Shown here: piece by piece, positions 28,022 to 36,889 of the stretch | Layout of the letters: each line of letters begins with the position of its first letter | Position numbering within the stretch: the first letter of the stretch is position 1 | Source: Syntrophaceae bacterium | Lineage (GTDB): Bacteria; Desulfobacterota; Syntrophia; Syntrophales; UBA2192 | NCBI GenBank assembly: GCA_013177795.1 | Contig: JABLXY010000004.1 | Coordinates: 172,001-236,000, forward strand | Direction of reading: 5' to 3' | DNA length: 64,000 bases | Translations under genes and position numbers: made by a program | Notes under the pieces: model-generated | The model's input: the letters and a program-made list of their open reading frames with translations, nothing else | The model's database searches: none | Told to the model about the DNA's origin: nothing

Positions 28022-29338
28022 ATGCAGCCCAAAAAATCGGACCGTCAGCGCAGCTTCCTCTGCCCAGATCTGATCGATCAACTCGATCCTCGACACCACC
28101 TTCTGGGGTTGGCCAAGGCCATCCCGTGGCAGGTTTTTGAGGACAGCTTTCGTCCGCTTTATGCCGCATCCGGTCGCCCAGCCAAACCCGTCCGTTTGAT
28201 GGTTGGGCTTCTCATCCTCAAACAGCTTGAAAACCTGAGCGATGAGCGCGTCGTCGAGATCTGGGTTCAAAACCCCTACTTCCAGGCCTTCTGCGGTCAG
28301 CAGCGCTTCACCTGGAAGCTGCCGTGCGACCCGTCCGAGTTGACCTATTTTCGGCGTCGCATCGGGGAAGACGGCGTGCGCAAAATTTTCGAAGTCTCCG
28401 TGACCCTCCATGGCGACAAGGCCAAGGAAGAGGAAGTTATCGTGGACTCCACCGTGCAGGAAAAGAACATCACCTTTCCCACGGACACTAAGCTGCTGAC
28501 CAAGATCGTGACGCGTTGCCGCATCATGGCCAAACTCGAAGACGTCAAACTCCGGCGCAGCTACCAGCGTGAGATCAAGAAGCTGCTGCGGACCATTCGC
28601 TTCAAGTCAAAAGGCCGCAAACAGGGCGAGGCCCAGCGAGCTATCAGGCGTTTGCGCACTATCGCCGGCGTCCTGATCCGCGATATGAGACGAAAGCTTT
28701 CCCCGGAAGCGCTTGAGATTCACCGGCAGTCTCTTGACCTCTACGACCGCGTTCAACGCCAGCAGCGCTCCGACACGGGCAAAATTTACAGCCTCCATGA
28801 GCCAGACGTTTCCTGCATCAGCAAAGGCAAGGCTCACAAGAAGTACGAGTTCGGCGCCAAGGCATCCGTGACCGTGACCAAGATCAGCGGCATCATCGTT
28901 GGCGCATTGTCCTTCCCGGACAACCCCTTCGACGGCCATACTCTCCCCGCAGTTCTGAGCCAGGTCGAGAGTATCGTCGGCAAAAGGCCGACCATGGCGA
29001 TCTGCGACCGTGGCTACCGAGGCAAGCGCAGGATCGGGGATACCCGCATCGAAATCCCTGAATCAGGCAAAGGCCCAAAAACTGAACACGAAAAGCGCCA
29101 AGCTCGGGCACGCTTTCGCCGCAGGGCCGCCATCGAACCAATCATCGGCCATCTCAAGAACGATCACAGGATGCTTCGAAACTACCTCAAAGGGCGGATC
29201 GGCGATTCCGTGAACCTGTTCATGGCCTGCGCGGCCTTCAATTTCCGGAAGTTCATCCGGATACTGTATTTTTTGTGCCTCAAATTACTTGGGCACGTTT
29301 TTCGTCCAGATGTTCGGGCGTTACACGTTTGTGCTTGA
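28022..29338 (+). CDS. IS5-like family transposase
   Basis: 438 residues. The N-terminal part has the DUF772-type domain (LMVGLLILKQLENLSDERVV, FCGQQRFTWKLPCDPSELTYF), followed by a DDE catalytic core with Asp in VIVDSTVQEKNITFPTD, Asp in MAICDRGYRGKR and Glu in RRRAAIEPIIGHLKNDHRM. This is the layout of IS5/IS1182-related elements. The frame is intact, so the element may still be active. The only genes touched by its ends are the metal island on the left and the HNH gene on the right. Confidence 0.87.
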   Translation: MQPKKSDRQRSFLCPDLIDQLDPRHHLLGLAKAIPWQVFEDSFRPLYAASGRPAKPVRLMVGLLILKQLENLSDERVVEIWVQNPYFQAFCGQQRFTWKLPCDPSELTYFRRRIGEDGVRKIFEVSVTLHGDKAKEEEVIVDSTVQEKNITFPTDTKLLTKIVTRCRIMAKLEDVKLRRSYQREIKKLLRTIRFKSKGRKQGEAQRAIRRLRTIAGVLIRDMRRKLSPEALEIHRQSLDLYDRVQRQQRSDTGKIYSLHEPDVSCISKGKAHKKYEFGAKASVTVTKISGIIVGALSFPDNPFDGHTLPAVLSQVESIVGKRPTMAICDRGYRGKRRIGDTRIEIPESGKGPKTEHEKRQARARFRRRAAIEPIIGHLKNDHRMLRNYLKGRIGDSVNLFMACAAFNFRKFIRILYFLCLKLLGHVFRPDVRALHVCA

Positions 29339-29355
29339 TGGCCCGCTTTTAGAGT

Positions 29356-29377
29356 TTTTCAGGATCGACTCATTAGC
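29356..29377 (-). repeat. Right terminal inverted repeat of the IS
   Basis: On the minus strand begins GCTAATGAGTCGATCCTGAA. It contains the TAA stop of the HNH gene (29373-29375). Confidence 0.65.
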
Positions 29378-30101
29378 CATGCCGCAATTGCTCCGCCTCG
29401 TATTTTTCAAATAAGTCGTAGTTCGGAATGCCGCGCGAGCGGTTGCGCTTGCCTTGAATAGTCTGGTCCACCCGGCCCTTGATGTAGTCGCAGAGTTCCT
29501 CAAAGCGCGAAACATGGATGAAGAACGTCTTCGCCTTGAACTTGCGCTGAATGGTGGTGTGAATTTCGGCATGGTTGAAGGAGCGGAAGCTGCCATAGCT
29601 GGCGTCGGCCTGACGATAATCGAAGTAGCGCTTGATCAGATAGTCGATGTATCCCTTTTTGATGGTGTCCGCGCCGATGGAATCCACCGGGTATTGCATC
29701 CGGGGCGACCGTTTGCGGCCGAAGGTTACGGTGTTGGCGATAATGCTGCCGCTGACACTCGCGGCATTCACACTCACCGACTGCCTGGGGCTTTTTTCAG
29801 CCCGCCGGGGTGACGCCCTGTGGGTCCAGAACAGTTCCATCTTCTTGGCGTGGACATCCGCCGGTGAAATCTCCCCGCGCGTGATCTTGGAGTGGCAGTT
29901 CCCGCACACGACGATCAGGTTTTCGATCTTGTTGTTCGAGGGGTCTCCGTCGATATGATGAATCTCCAGCACCGCCACATCCGCGACGCCGCAGAACGGG
30001 CAGCGGTTGTCGGCTTCCTGGTAGAGCTTCTTGCTCGTCAAGGCTGAAACCGTTTTGCGCTGCTTCGGGCGCTTGGGTGCTTGGTTCTCTGTTTTGGGCA
30101 T
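29373..30101 (-). CDS. HNH endonuclease-domain protein, possibly shortened by the IS
   Basis: 242 residues. The N-terminal HNH domain is complete: zinc cysteines C34/C37 (CPFCG) and C66/C69 (CGNCH) with the catalytic His pair in LEIHHIDGDPSNN. The rest (about 85-242) is unfamiliar, with a helical region that may bind DNA or a partner (YIDYLIKRYFDYRQADAS). It lies 6 bases after hsdS in the same direction and probably belongs to the type I operon. The stop codon lies inside the terminal repeat of the insertion element, so the original C-terminus may have been lost. Confidence 0.8.
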   Translation of the reverse strand: MPKTENQAPKRPKQRKTVSALTSKKLYQEADNRCPFCGVADVAVLEIHHIDGDPSNNKIENLIVVCGNCHSKITRGEISPADVHAKKMELFWTHRASPRRAEKSPRQSVSVNAASVSGSIIANTVTFGRKRSPRMQYPVDSIGADTIKKGYIDYLIKRYFDYRQADASYGSFRSFNHAEIHTTIQRKFKAKTFFIHVSRFEELCDYIKGRVDQTIQGKRNRSRGIPNYDLFEKYEAEQLRHG

Positions 30102-30107
30102 ACCTGT

Positions 30108-31262
30108 TTAAAGCTCTCCCTTGAACGCCTTGTCCAGAATCGAGGGAAGCATGGCGTCGAGTTCTGTTAGGCCATCCTGTTGTGTCATGAGCATTTCACG
30201 CACCTTTGCCTGTAGGCGGTCGAACCAAACCTGCTGGCCGTAATCCGGGATCGGAACCTCGATTTCTTCCAGGGCCTTTTGACCAAGAGTTCGATTGCGA
30301 TCCGCGCTACCTGGAGAAGCATACCCGATGTCTACAAGTCCTTTGGCCGTTAAAAGGTAGAAGCATAGAAAACCAGCCGTCGTTTTGCCCTCGACAGGAA
30401 CGAGCGTGAGGTAGCGATGTGAGCCAACGCGTCCATCGTCATCGGGTCCAGCTACAGCAATCGCTCCTTCCCATGCCTTGATGTTGCTGATGACAATGTC
30501 GCCCTCCTTGACACGGAAAAGCTTCTGCCATGTCAACTCCGCACCCAGAAGTGTGGGCTTATGAAAGACTCCCTTGCCGAAGGAGCGAACACCCAATTCC
30601 GGATACTCACCGTCAACGGTGGCGTCCACTGGTCGTCTTAAAAGGGGGGCTACATCACCAATCCGCAATCGCGGAGCGCCTTCGATGATCCGTGAGAAGG
30701 CACTGTGAAGCATGGTACTGGCTTCTTGTTCGATCTGGCGATAGCATTCGCGGGCTTCGTCGATGCGGGCGGACAAGGCGTCGAGTTTCGCCACGATCCG
30801 GTCCTGTTCCTTGCGGTCCGGGAGGGGGATTTCACATGCAAAAAGAGCTTCTGGATTAAGCGTTCTCCTCCGGTCTCCCATTCCTCGGGTTCGGCTGCCC
30901 AAGTCATGCCAGAAAACAGGTTGGAGTGTGAAGTATCCAAGGTATTCACGATTCAACTCAGGCGCACAAAGAAACGTCGGAAATTGAGGCGACACAAAAT
31001 GGCCGCTGAAGTCCTCCGAACTCAAGGCAAGAGCGCCTTCCCAACCGAAAAGCTGGCTCATCACAAAATGTTCTGACTTGAGCCGGTTGAAGGTTTTGTA
31101 ACTGCAAGTTGTTCCATCAACTGGCTCACGATGAAAAAGCCCTTTGCCGAAGCTGTAAACTCCAACCATTGGGTATTGAACACCGGCCCTAACGGGAACT
31201 TTGTCAAGATCGATGGTAAGCAATTCTCTCAAGGGAACCCTTCGCCAGCCGTTCGAACTCAT
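30108..31262 (-). CDS. hsdS: Type I restriction-modification specificity subunit
   Basis: 384 residues with two target-recognition domains, each ending in a helical spacer. The halves are visibly homologous: VGVYSFGKGLFHREP near the start and LGVRSFGKGVFHKPT in the middle. Spacer helices carry DRIVAKLDALSARIDEA and WFDRLQAKVREML. HsdS tells the HsdM/HsdR complex which bipartite DNA sequence to methylate or cut. Its start overlaps the hsdM stop by 4 bases. The two similar halves could recognise related half-sites. Confidence 0.9.
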   Translation of the reverse strand: MSSNGWRRVPLRELLTIDLDKVPVRAGVQYPMVGVYSFGKGLFHREPVDGTTCSYKTFNRLKSEHFVMSQLFGWEGALALSSEDFSGHFVSPQFPTFLCAPELNREYLGYFTLQPVFWHDLGSRTRGMGDRRRTLNPEALFACEIPLPDRKEQDRIVAKLDALSARIDEARECYRQIEQEASTMLHSAFSRIIEGAPRLRIGDVAPLLRRPVDATVDGEYPELGVRSFGKGVFHKPTLLGAELTWQKLFRVKEGDIVISNIKAWEGAIAVAGPDDDGRVGSHRYLTLVPVEGKTTAGFLCFYLLTAKGLVDIGYASPGSADRNRTLGQKALEEIEVPIPDYGQQVWFDRLQAKVREMLMTQQDGLTELDAMLPSILDKAFKGEL

Positions 31263-32824
31263 CGGACCTTCCCCCCCGATGCAGCCGGCTCCGATAGGAT
31301 GGCCTTGATCTCCTCCATGATCTCGCCGACCCGGCGGTTCTTCTCGGCGATGCTCTCGGCAAGCTGTTTGGGCGGCAGGTGCTCAAGGGCTTCCGCGCCG
31401 CGCGGGTTCTTGATGTCGAGGTTACCGCCGCCGGCCAATACGTCTCGCGCCTTGACCTTCCAGGCGTGCTCGGTTTCGCGGCGGCGCTCGGCGTGGAACC
31501 ATTTGAGCAGGTCGGCGAACTCCTCGTATTGCAGCGGGCTTGTCTTGGTGTATTTCTTACGCCCCTCGGGCAGGGGCAGTTCATAGTACCAGATGATATC
31601 GGTGGGGCCGGAGCGGTCAAAAAAAAGCAGGTTGGTCGGGATGGCGGTGTAGGGCTCGAATACACCCTGGGGCAGGCGCACCACCGTATGGAGATTGAAG
31701 GCCGTGAGCAACTCCTCCTTGATCCGGCCGCAGACCCCGTCGCCGAACAAGGTGCCGTTAGGCACGACCACGGCCGCGCGGCCGGGCTTGGGCCCGCGCT
31801 TGAGCTTGCGCATGATCATTTGGAGAAACAGCAGGGCGGTTTCCGTGGTCTGTTTGGCCTCAGGAAAGTTGTTCAGAATGCCGCGCTCCTCCTCGCCGCC
31901 GAAGGGCGGATTGGTGAGGATCACGTCCACCCGGTCGCGGTCGCCGATCTCGTTGAGCGGGAAACGCAGGCTGTTCTCCGGATCGATTTGAGGGGCTTCG
32001 AGACCGTGCAGGAGCAGGTTCATCTGACAGAGGAGATAGGGAAGCGGCTTGGCCTCGCCGCCGAATATGGATTGTTTCTGGAGTACCCGCCTGTCCTCCA
32101 CGGTCTTGACCTGTTTACCCAAGTGGTTGAAGGACTCCACCAGGAAGCCGCCGGTGCCGCAGGCAGGGTCGAGGATCGTCTCTCCAAGGTGCGGGTCGAG
32201 GGCCTCGACCATGAAGCGCACCACCGGACGCGGGGTGTAGAACTCGCCCGAATCGCCGGCCGCGTCACGCATCTCCCGCAGCATGGATTCATAGAGGTGA
32301 CCGAGGGTGAAGAGTTCATCCTGGGCCTCGAAATGGATCGCGTCGACCTGATTGATGACGTCGCGCAGGATGTAGCCGGACTGGATTCGGTTGGTCAGGC
32401 GGCTGAAAACGCTGGCGATGACGCGCTTGCGGCTCGTGGGGCCGTTGTGCAGGCCGCTCAGGTAAGCGAACAGCCCCGACCCTTTCGTCCCGTCGGGCCG
32501 GACAGCCTCTTCCTGGTTGATGAAGGCGATCAGCTCCGGGCCGGTAACACCATTGTCTTGAGCGGCCCAGTCGCGCCAGCGGTAAGGCGGTTCGATGGTC
32601 GGGCGGTATTTCGTTCCCCTCATCTTGGCGCGCGACGCTTCGATCTGCTCCAGGTCATCGAGAAACTTGAGAAACATGACCCACGTCAGGAGCGGCAACC
32701 GGTCCAGGTCGCCGGACAGGCCCTTGTCTTTGCGCATGATCTGCCGGCAGGACTTGATGACGCTGCCCAGACGCTCGGCCGTGGTTTTGGGCGGGGTCGC
32801 TTTCTTGGTTCGTTTGGCCATCAT
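31259..32824 (-). CDS. hsdM: Type I restriction-modification DNA methyltransferase subunit
   Basis: 521 residues. An HsdM N-terminal helical domain (about 15-150) precedes an N6-adenine methyltransferase: SAM motif DPACGTGGF (219-227) and catalytic NPPFGG (about 307-312). Together with HsdS it methylates adenines in the recognition sequence and, with HsdR, forms the restriction complex. Two ATGs in a row (32824 and 32821) are possible starts. It lies 6 bases after hsdR. Confidence 0.95.
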   Translation of the reverse strand: MMAKRTKKATPPKTTAERLGSVIKSCRQIMRKDKGLSGDLDRLPLLTWVMFLKFLDDLEQIEASRAKMRGTKYRPTIEPPYRWRDWAAQDNGVTGPELIAFINQEEAVRPDGTKGSGLFAYLSGLHNGPTSRKRVIASVFSRLTNRIQSGYILRDVINQVDAIHFEAQDELFTLGHLYESMLREMRDAAGDSGEFYTPRPVVRFMVEALDPHLGETILDPACGTGGFLVESFNHLGKQVKTVEDRRVLQKQSIFGGEAKPLPYLLCQMNLLLHGLEAPQIDPENSLRFPLNEIGDRDRVDVILTNPPFGGEEERGILNNFPEAKQTTETALLFLQMIMRKLKRGPKPGRAAVVVPNGTLFGDGVCGRIKEELLTAFNLHTVVRLPQGVFEPYTAIPTNLLFFDRSGPTDIIWYYELPLPEGRKKYTKTSPLQYEEFADLLKWFHAERRRETEHAWKVKARDVLAGGGNLDIKNPRGAEALEHLPPKQLAESIAEKNRRVGEIMEEIKAILSEPAASGGKVR

Positions 32825-32830
32825 TTTCCC

Positions 32831-35203
32831 TTAAGCCGCGTAGAGCAGCGTTTGCAGTTCTCGAATCGCTTCGACCAGCCGGTCTTCTCCGCCGAAATAA
32901 CGGGCGATTTGGATCACATTGCCGCGTTTGCTGATGGGCGGGACCTCCAGCACTTCGGGGATGACGAATTGGGCGGTGCCATGCTCGGTGTACTTGTCGA
33001 GAAGTTCACAGAGTATCTCCCGCGCCTCGGTGCCATATTGATCGAAGAAATCCTTCTTCTCGGAGCGCAGGCGCTGGGCGCGCTCGCGCCGTGTCCGCAG
33101 CGGCGCGTTAAAGGCGATATGACACAGGAGGTCGAGGGGGTCGGCATCGGGTTGATCCGCCAGGGAGGCCAACGCGTCGAAATCGATGCCCCGTTCGCCC
33201 AATTTGTCGATAATCTCTTTTCGATGATCGGGGTCGGCCCAATCGTTACGAAGTTCGGCCGCGTTCCGATAAAGGGTCCGCACCTTTTCCGCGGTATAGT
33301 CTATAAAGCCGACAACCCTGAGTTGATTGCCGTCGGCGTCGAGCTCATAGACGAGGTGAGCGGCAATGGCGACCTGGCCGCCGTCGAAGTAAAATTTGCG
33401 CCTCTCGGCGGGAGCGCCATCATCCGGGGGCAGTGGATCGACAATCACCTCGTCGCCCGCCTCGGGTTCTTCCTCGGGCGTCACGACCGTTTCCGAATCC
33501 GTCGGCCGGCCTTCCTCGTCGATATGCTGCTCCGTCTCGATGGACGGGTCCCCGTCAAAGTCGGGGTCGGCGAACATGCGGGTGGCCGACCCGGTGTAAT
33601 CAAGGATGCTGAAAAAGAACTTGCCGTAATCGTCCCGGACACGGGTCCCCCGCCCGATGATTTGTTTGAAATCCGTCATCGAGTTGATGACCCGGACGAG
33701 CACGACGTTCTGGACCGTCGGCGCGTCTATGCCCGTGGTCAGCATCTGCGACGTGGTCAAAATAACGGGTGTTCGGCGTTCGACATCCTGGAAGTTGCTC
33801 AAATGGCCTCGGCCGATGCCGCCTTCGTCGGACGTTACACGGCACACATAATCGGAATGTTGGCGGGCCAGGTCGGCGTTCAGGTTGTTCAGCGCGCGGC
33901 GCATCTCGTCGGCGTGCTCCTGATCGACACAAAAGACGATGGTCTTGTCGAACCGCCCTGTCTTGTTCAGAAATTCTGTCAAATGCCTGGCGACGGCCTC
34001 GGTCCTGGCCTTCAAAGATACGATGCGCTCGAAATCGTTGGTGCGGTATTCCTCGTCCGGGATTTCCCGGCCATAGCGGTCAAGGTCTCCCTGGCTCGGA
34101 CGCCAACCCGCCGCGTCCCAAGTGGTGATGACGCGGTGAACCCGATAGGGGGCCAGGAACCCGTCGTCGATCCCTTGGCGAAGGCTGTACTGGTAAATGG
34201 GATCTCCGAAGTAGCGGTATGTATCGGCGTTATCCTGCCGCCGGGGGGTGGCCGTCATCCCAACCTGGATTGCCGGCTCGAAATACTCGAGGATGGCCCG
34301 CCAGTTGCTGTCGTCCTTGGCGCTTCCGCGGTGGCACTCGTCCACGATGATCAAATCAAAAAAAACCGGCGAATATTCACGGTAGAGTCCGGGTCTGCGT
34401 TCGTCTCGGGCGATGGCTTGATAAATTGCGAAGTACATTTCCCGACTCTTGTTGGCCACGCCCCCTTCTATTTTCCAGCGCGCATCGCCGAAGGGCGCGT
34501 ATATCTTGGCCATAGGATCATCGACCAGGACATTGCGATCCGCCAGATACAGGACTCGGGGTCGCCGGTAGTCCTCGGTTCGGTTCCAGCGCGATGACCA
34601 AAGCTTCCAGCAGATCTGAAAGGCCACGACGGTTTTTCCCGTCCCGGTAGCCATTGTCAGTAGGATGCGCCGGCGTCCCTGAAGAACCGCTTGAACGGTT
34701 CTGTTGATGGCGATCTCCTGGTAGTAGCGCGGCGATTTGCCGCTCAAATGATATGCGGGGGCGAGAAGCCGTTCCACCGACCGGGGGTCGATAGACTCCG
34801 AATTGATCAAACGCGTCCACAGATTTTCCGGCATGGGAAAGTCCGCTATTTCGCGTTCGAGGCCGGTTATGTAATCAAACTCGACAATCCCTTGACCGTT
34901 GGTGGCATAGGCGAATTTTAGGCCGAGGATTTCCGCATATTCCTTGGCCTGTTGAAGACCCTGGCCAGGGGTGGCGTATGAGGGTTTCGCCTCGACCACG
35001 GCTATGGGCATGTCGGGGCGGTAGCGAAGAATGTAGTCGGCGCGTTTTCCGGGTCTTCTGCGTCCCTGGCGGCCGGACACGATGATGCGGCCATCGGTGA
35101 ACGTAACCTGTTCGTTGATGCGGTGCGGTTCGTCATCCCAGCCAGCTGCCTGGAGTTTGGGAACGATATAGCGGCGGCAGGTATCGGCTTCGTTCAAGGC
35201 CAT
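32831..35203 (-). CDS. hsdR: Type I restriction enzyme motor/nuclease subunit
   Basis: 790 residues. The N-terminal nuclease domain has the PD-(D/E)xK pattern (D56 in RADYILRY, E71-x-K73 in VVEAK). The SF2 motor follows with Walker A ATGTGKT, Walker B DECHRGS, GMTATPRRQDN and IIGRGTRVRDD. A C-terminal helical region contacts HsdM. The subunit translocates DNA and cuts unmethylated targets. Genes run HTH-hsdR-hsdM-hsdS-HNH on the minus strand without gaps, so the cassette is complete and looks intact. Confidence 0.95.
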   Translation of the reverse strand: MALNEADTCRRYIVPKLQAAGWDDEPHRINEQVTFTDGRIIVSGRQGRRRPGKRADYILRYRPDMPIAVVEAKPSYATPGQGLQQAKEYAEILGLKFAYATNGQGIVEFDYITGLEREIADFPMPENLWTRLINSESIDPRSVERLLAPAYHLSGKSPRYYQEIAINRTVQAVLQGRRRILLTMATGTGKTVVAFQICWKLWSSRWNRTEDYRRPRVLYLADRNVLVDDPMAKIYAPFGDARWKIEGGVANKSREMYFAIYQAIARDERRPGLYREYSPVFFDLIIVDECHRGSAKDDSNWRAILEYFEPAIQVGMTATPRRQDNADTYRYFGDPIYQYSLRQGIDDGFLAPYRVHRVITTWDAAGWRPSQGDLDRYGREIPDEEYRTNDFERIVSLKARTEAVARHLTEFLNKTGRFDKTIVFCVDQEHADEMRRALNNLNADLARQHSDYVCRVTSDEGGIGRGHLSNFQDVERRTPVILTTSQMLTTGIDAPTVQNVVLVRVINSMTDFKQIIGRGTRVRDDYGKFFFSILDYTGSATRMFADPDFDGDPSIETEQHIDEEGRPTDSETVVTPEEEPEAGDEVIVDPLPPDDGAPAERRKFYFDGGQVAIAAHLVYELDADGNQLRVVGFIDYTAEKVRTLYRNAAELRNDWADPDHRKEIIDKLGERGIDFDALASLADQPDADPLDLLCHIAFNAPLRTRRERAQRLRSEKKDFFDQYGTEAREILCELLDKYTEHGTAQFVIPEVLEVPPISKRGNVIQIARYFGGEDRLVEAIRELQTLLYAA

Positions 35204-35205
35204 GG

Positions 35206-35400
35206 CTACCCCCGCCTCACGTGTTCATCTTCGCGCTTCAACCATTCGTCGATGGACTCCCGATGGAAACGCAGGTGGCGTCCGACCTTTTGAGAAGGGA
35301 TCTTTCCCTCCCGAACAAGCTTGTAGAGCGTCGACTTCGGTATTTTCAGATAAAGGGATAACTCTTCTATGGTCAGGACGTTGTCCGGTTTGTTTTCCAT
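35206..35400 (-). CDS. Excisionase/MerR-type HTH protein heading the R-M operon
   Basis: 64 residues from the ATG at 35400, preceded by AGAGGTG at normal distance; a GTG at 35407-35409 would overlap that site. It is a winged-helix domain of the excisionase (HTH_17) class: TIEELSLYLKIPKSTLYKLV then GKIPSQKVGRHLRFHRESID. It ends 2 bases before hsdR. Probably a DNA-binding controller of the operon; an excision role is possible but no integrase is nearby. Confidence 0.8.
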   Translation of the reverse strand: MENKPDNVLTIEELSLYLKIPKSTLYKLVREGKIPSQKVGRHLRFHRESIDEWLKREDEHVRRG

Positions 35401-35467
35401 CAGAAGCACCTCTGCAGTGTCCAGGTAAATTTATCCTTATTATACCTCATCACAGAGATGTAGGTTA

Positions 35468-35489
35468 CAGTTCGTGTCAGTTCGTGTCA
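35468..35489. repeat. Tandem repeat CAGTTCGTGT x2
   Basis: Two perfect 10-base copies plus CA, in the 131-base gap upstream of the HTH-hsdRMS operon. Its position suits an operator with two helically phased half-sites. Confidence 0.5.
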
Positions 35490-35531
35490 ATTATTTTTTG
35501 GAATAGCCGGCGGGTTCAATCGAGGACCGGC

Positions 35532-36110
35532 TCAGCGCCAAGTGCCGTCCGGTAACGATTTGAAACGGCCTTCTATGTTGCTTCCGGCAACATAGACCCA
35601 CGCAGTCAGCACCTTTCCTTGGTTCATACATGCTGTGACCAGAACACGGCGGTAGAGGCAGGGACCGCCGGGGTGGAACCCCTCCAGCCGGTCGATGGCC
35701 GGGAGGCGGGTCTCGGGGTCGTCGAAGGCAAGAAGCTCCCCGTACACGAGACCCCAGGGCGCGCCCGTGACGTTCTTCGGGAACCGGTCGGGGGTTGGCT
35801 CGGGAATGGACATACGAGCCGCAACGAGCGCTTGTGTGGCCACGTCGGCGTGCGGATTGGTGGTCCCGACGGCGAGGATGTCCTCTTCCGGGACCTGCAG
35901 GACGGGGATTCCGGAGGATGTCTCGAAGAGGCGGCCGCGGACCAAGGCGTCCTCCACCGTCACGACGCCCCGGCAGAAGCGGTCGTGGTTCCAGAAACCG
36001 CGCTTCAGTGTGCCGTAGACAAAGAGTCTCAGCATTCCGCTTGTGTTCCCGTTCGAGGGTTCTGTTGGGTTCATTGCCTGGTTCATCGGGTTCATTGGGG
36101 TGTCTGTCAT
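35532..36110 (-). CDS. Gamma-glutamylcyclotransferase-like (AIG2/GGCT fold) protein
   Basis: 192 residues. After a low-complexity start (Met-Asn-Pro repeats) the GGCT fold begins with LFVYGTLKRGFWNHDRF, the substrate-binding loop of the family, and continues with WGLVYGELLAFDD and DRLEGFHPGG, where the Glu is the expected catalytic acid/base. GGCT enzymes cleave gamma-glutamyl amine bonds releasing 5-oxoproline; AIG2-like members of other pathways form or remove related linkages. The start overlaps the amidotransferase stop by 4 bases (ATGA). It is the last gene of the amidoligase operon. An ATG at about residue 26 (GMLRLF) is an alternative start that would drop the repeats. Confidence 0.83.
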   Translation of the reverse strand: MTDTPMNPMNQAMNPTEPSNGNTSGMLRLFVYGTLKRGFWNHDRFCRGVVTVEDALVRGRLFETSSGIPVLQVPEEDILAVGTTNPHADVATQALVAARMSIPEPTPDRFPKNVTGAPWGLVYGELLAFDDPETRLPAIDRLEGFHPGGPCLYRRVLVTACMNQGKVLTAWVYVAGSNIEGRFKSLPDGTWR

Positions 36111-36889
36111 GGCTCCGCGCCCTTTCTCTCCTGGGCGACGAACTCGAAGGGCTCCACCGAGTACGCGGCCAGGTCCTCGCGCCGGAACACCACCAGGCTC
36201 ATGGGCGGGACCGCAATCTCACGCCAGCCTTTTTCCTCCGCCAGCACGGCGTCGAGGTATGCGGGGTCCGAAGCGTAGAGAACCGCTTTGCGGCGGGGAT
36301 GCCAGCGCAGTTCCAACGGCCGATTCCCCTTGAGCACAAAGACGGTGCCCGGGTCGGTCCGGCAGGCGATGACGGCGGTGATCTGACCCCGACAGCGTCG
36401 GAGCCGGGCTTTGAACCGCTCGATATCCATGGCCCCGTCCCGGGCGGCGTTCGCGGCCAGGCGGAACAGAATCTCGCTGTCCACCTCGGCGAAGCGCCGC
36501 ATCTTCCAGCGCCGGAACAGGTAGTCGGCGTTGTAAATGGTGCCGTTGTGGGTGCCGATCACCTCCCCGGCGCGGATCGGGTGGTTGTTGCTGTTGACCC
36601 GCTCGTCCCCTCGGGTGCGCCACCGGGTATGGCCGAGCAGGAGCGTGGCGCGGTTGTCCATAGAGGCAAGGAGTTCGGCGAAGGCCTTGTCCGTGACGAA
36701 CCGCTCGGCCGTCACCGGCCGCTTGAAGAGCCGGTGTCCGCCGTCGGTGTCGAGCCATGCCGCGCCGGTGGCGTGTGGTCCGCGCTCCTCGCTCAATACA
36801 AGCAGGCGGGTGAAGAGCCAGGCGAGATACTCCCGCTCCTCGGCGCGTCGCCGCTTATTTCCGAAGATGACTCCCGCGAGCCCGCACAT
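36107..36889 (-). CDS. Class II glutamine amidotransferase (Ntn-hydrolase)
   Basis: 260 residues from the ATG at 36889, chosen because it yields [10 protein letters not shown], placing the nucleophile Cys at position 2 as class II amidotransferases require. Further motifs are GHTRWRTRG, NNHPIRAGEVIGTHNGTIYN (glutamine and oxyanion site) and VDSEILFRL, all as in GlmS/AsnB glutaminase domains. There is no synthetase or isomerase domain, so it is a stand-alone ammonia donor or transamidase. It overlaps its neighbours on both sides by 4 bases, implying coupled translation with the amidoligase and GGCT genes. It may feed ammonia to the amidoligase or act on its product. Confidence 0.88.
   Translation of the reverse strand: MCGLAGVIFGNKRRRAEEREYLAWLFTRLLVLSEERGPHATGAAWLDTDGGHRLFKRPVTAERFVTDKAFAELLASMDNRATLLLGHTRWRTRGDERVNSNNHPIRAGEVIGTHNGTIYNADYLFRRWKMRRFAEVDSEILFRLAANAARDGAMDIERFKARLRRCRGQITAVIACRTDPGTVFVLKGNRPLELRWHPRRKAVLYASDPAYLDAVLAEEKGWREIAVPPMSLVVFRREDLAAYSVEPFEFVAQERKGAEP

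Larger units (their letters stand above)
27885..29377 (+). mobile_element. IS5-like insertion sequence
   Basis: About 1,493 bases bounded by imperfect terminal inverted repeats (27885-27906 and 29356-29377; 18 of 22 positions match) and containing one transposase gene. No direct target duplication is apparent at these boundaries, so exact ends may differ by a few bases or the element may be old. Its right end supplies the last codon and stop codon of the neighbouring HNH gene. Confidence 0.7.

Noticed and set aside
27875-29381. CATG at both sides of the IS as target duplication
   Set aside because: Using CATG would make the terminal repeats start at unequal positions; no duplication is supported.
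31379-34597. Very long open frame (over 1,000 codons) on the plus strand opposite hsdM/hsdR
   Set aside because: It runs antisense to clear HsdM and HsdR motifs and shows no family pattern; long antisense frames are common in G+C-rich DNA.
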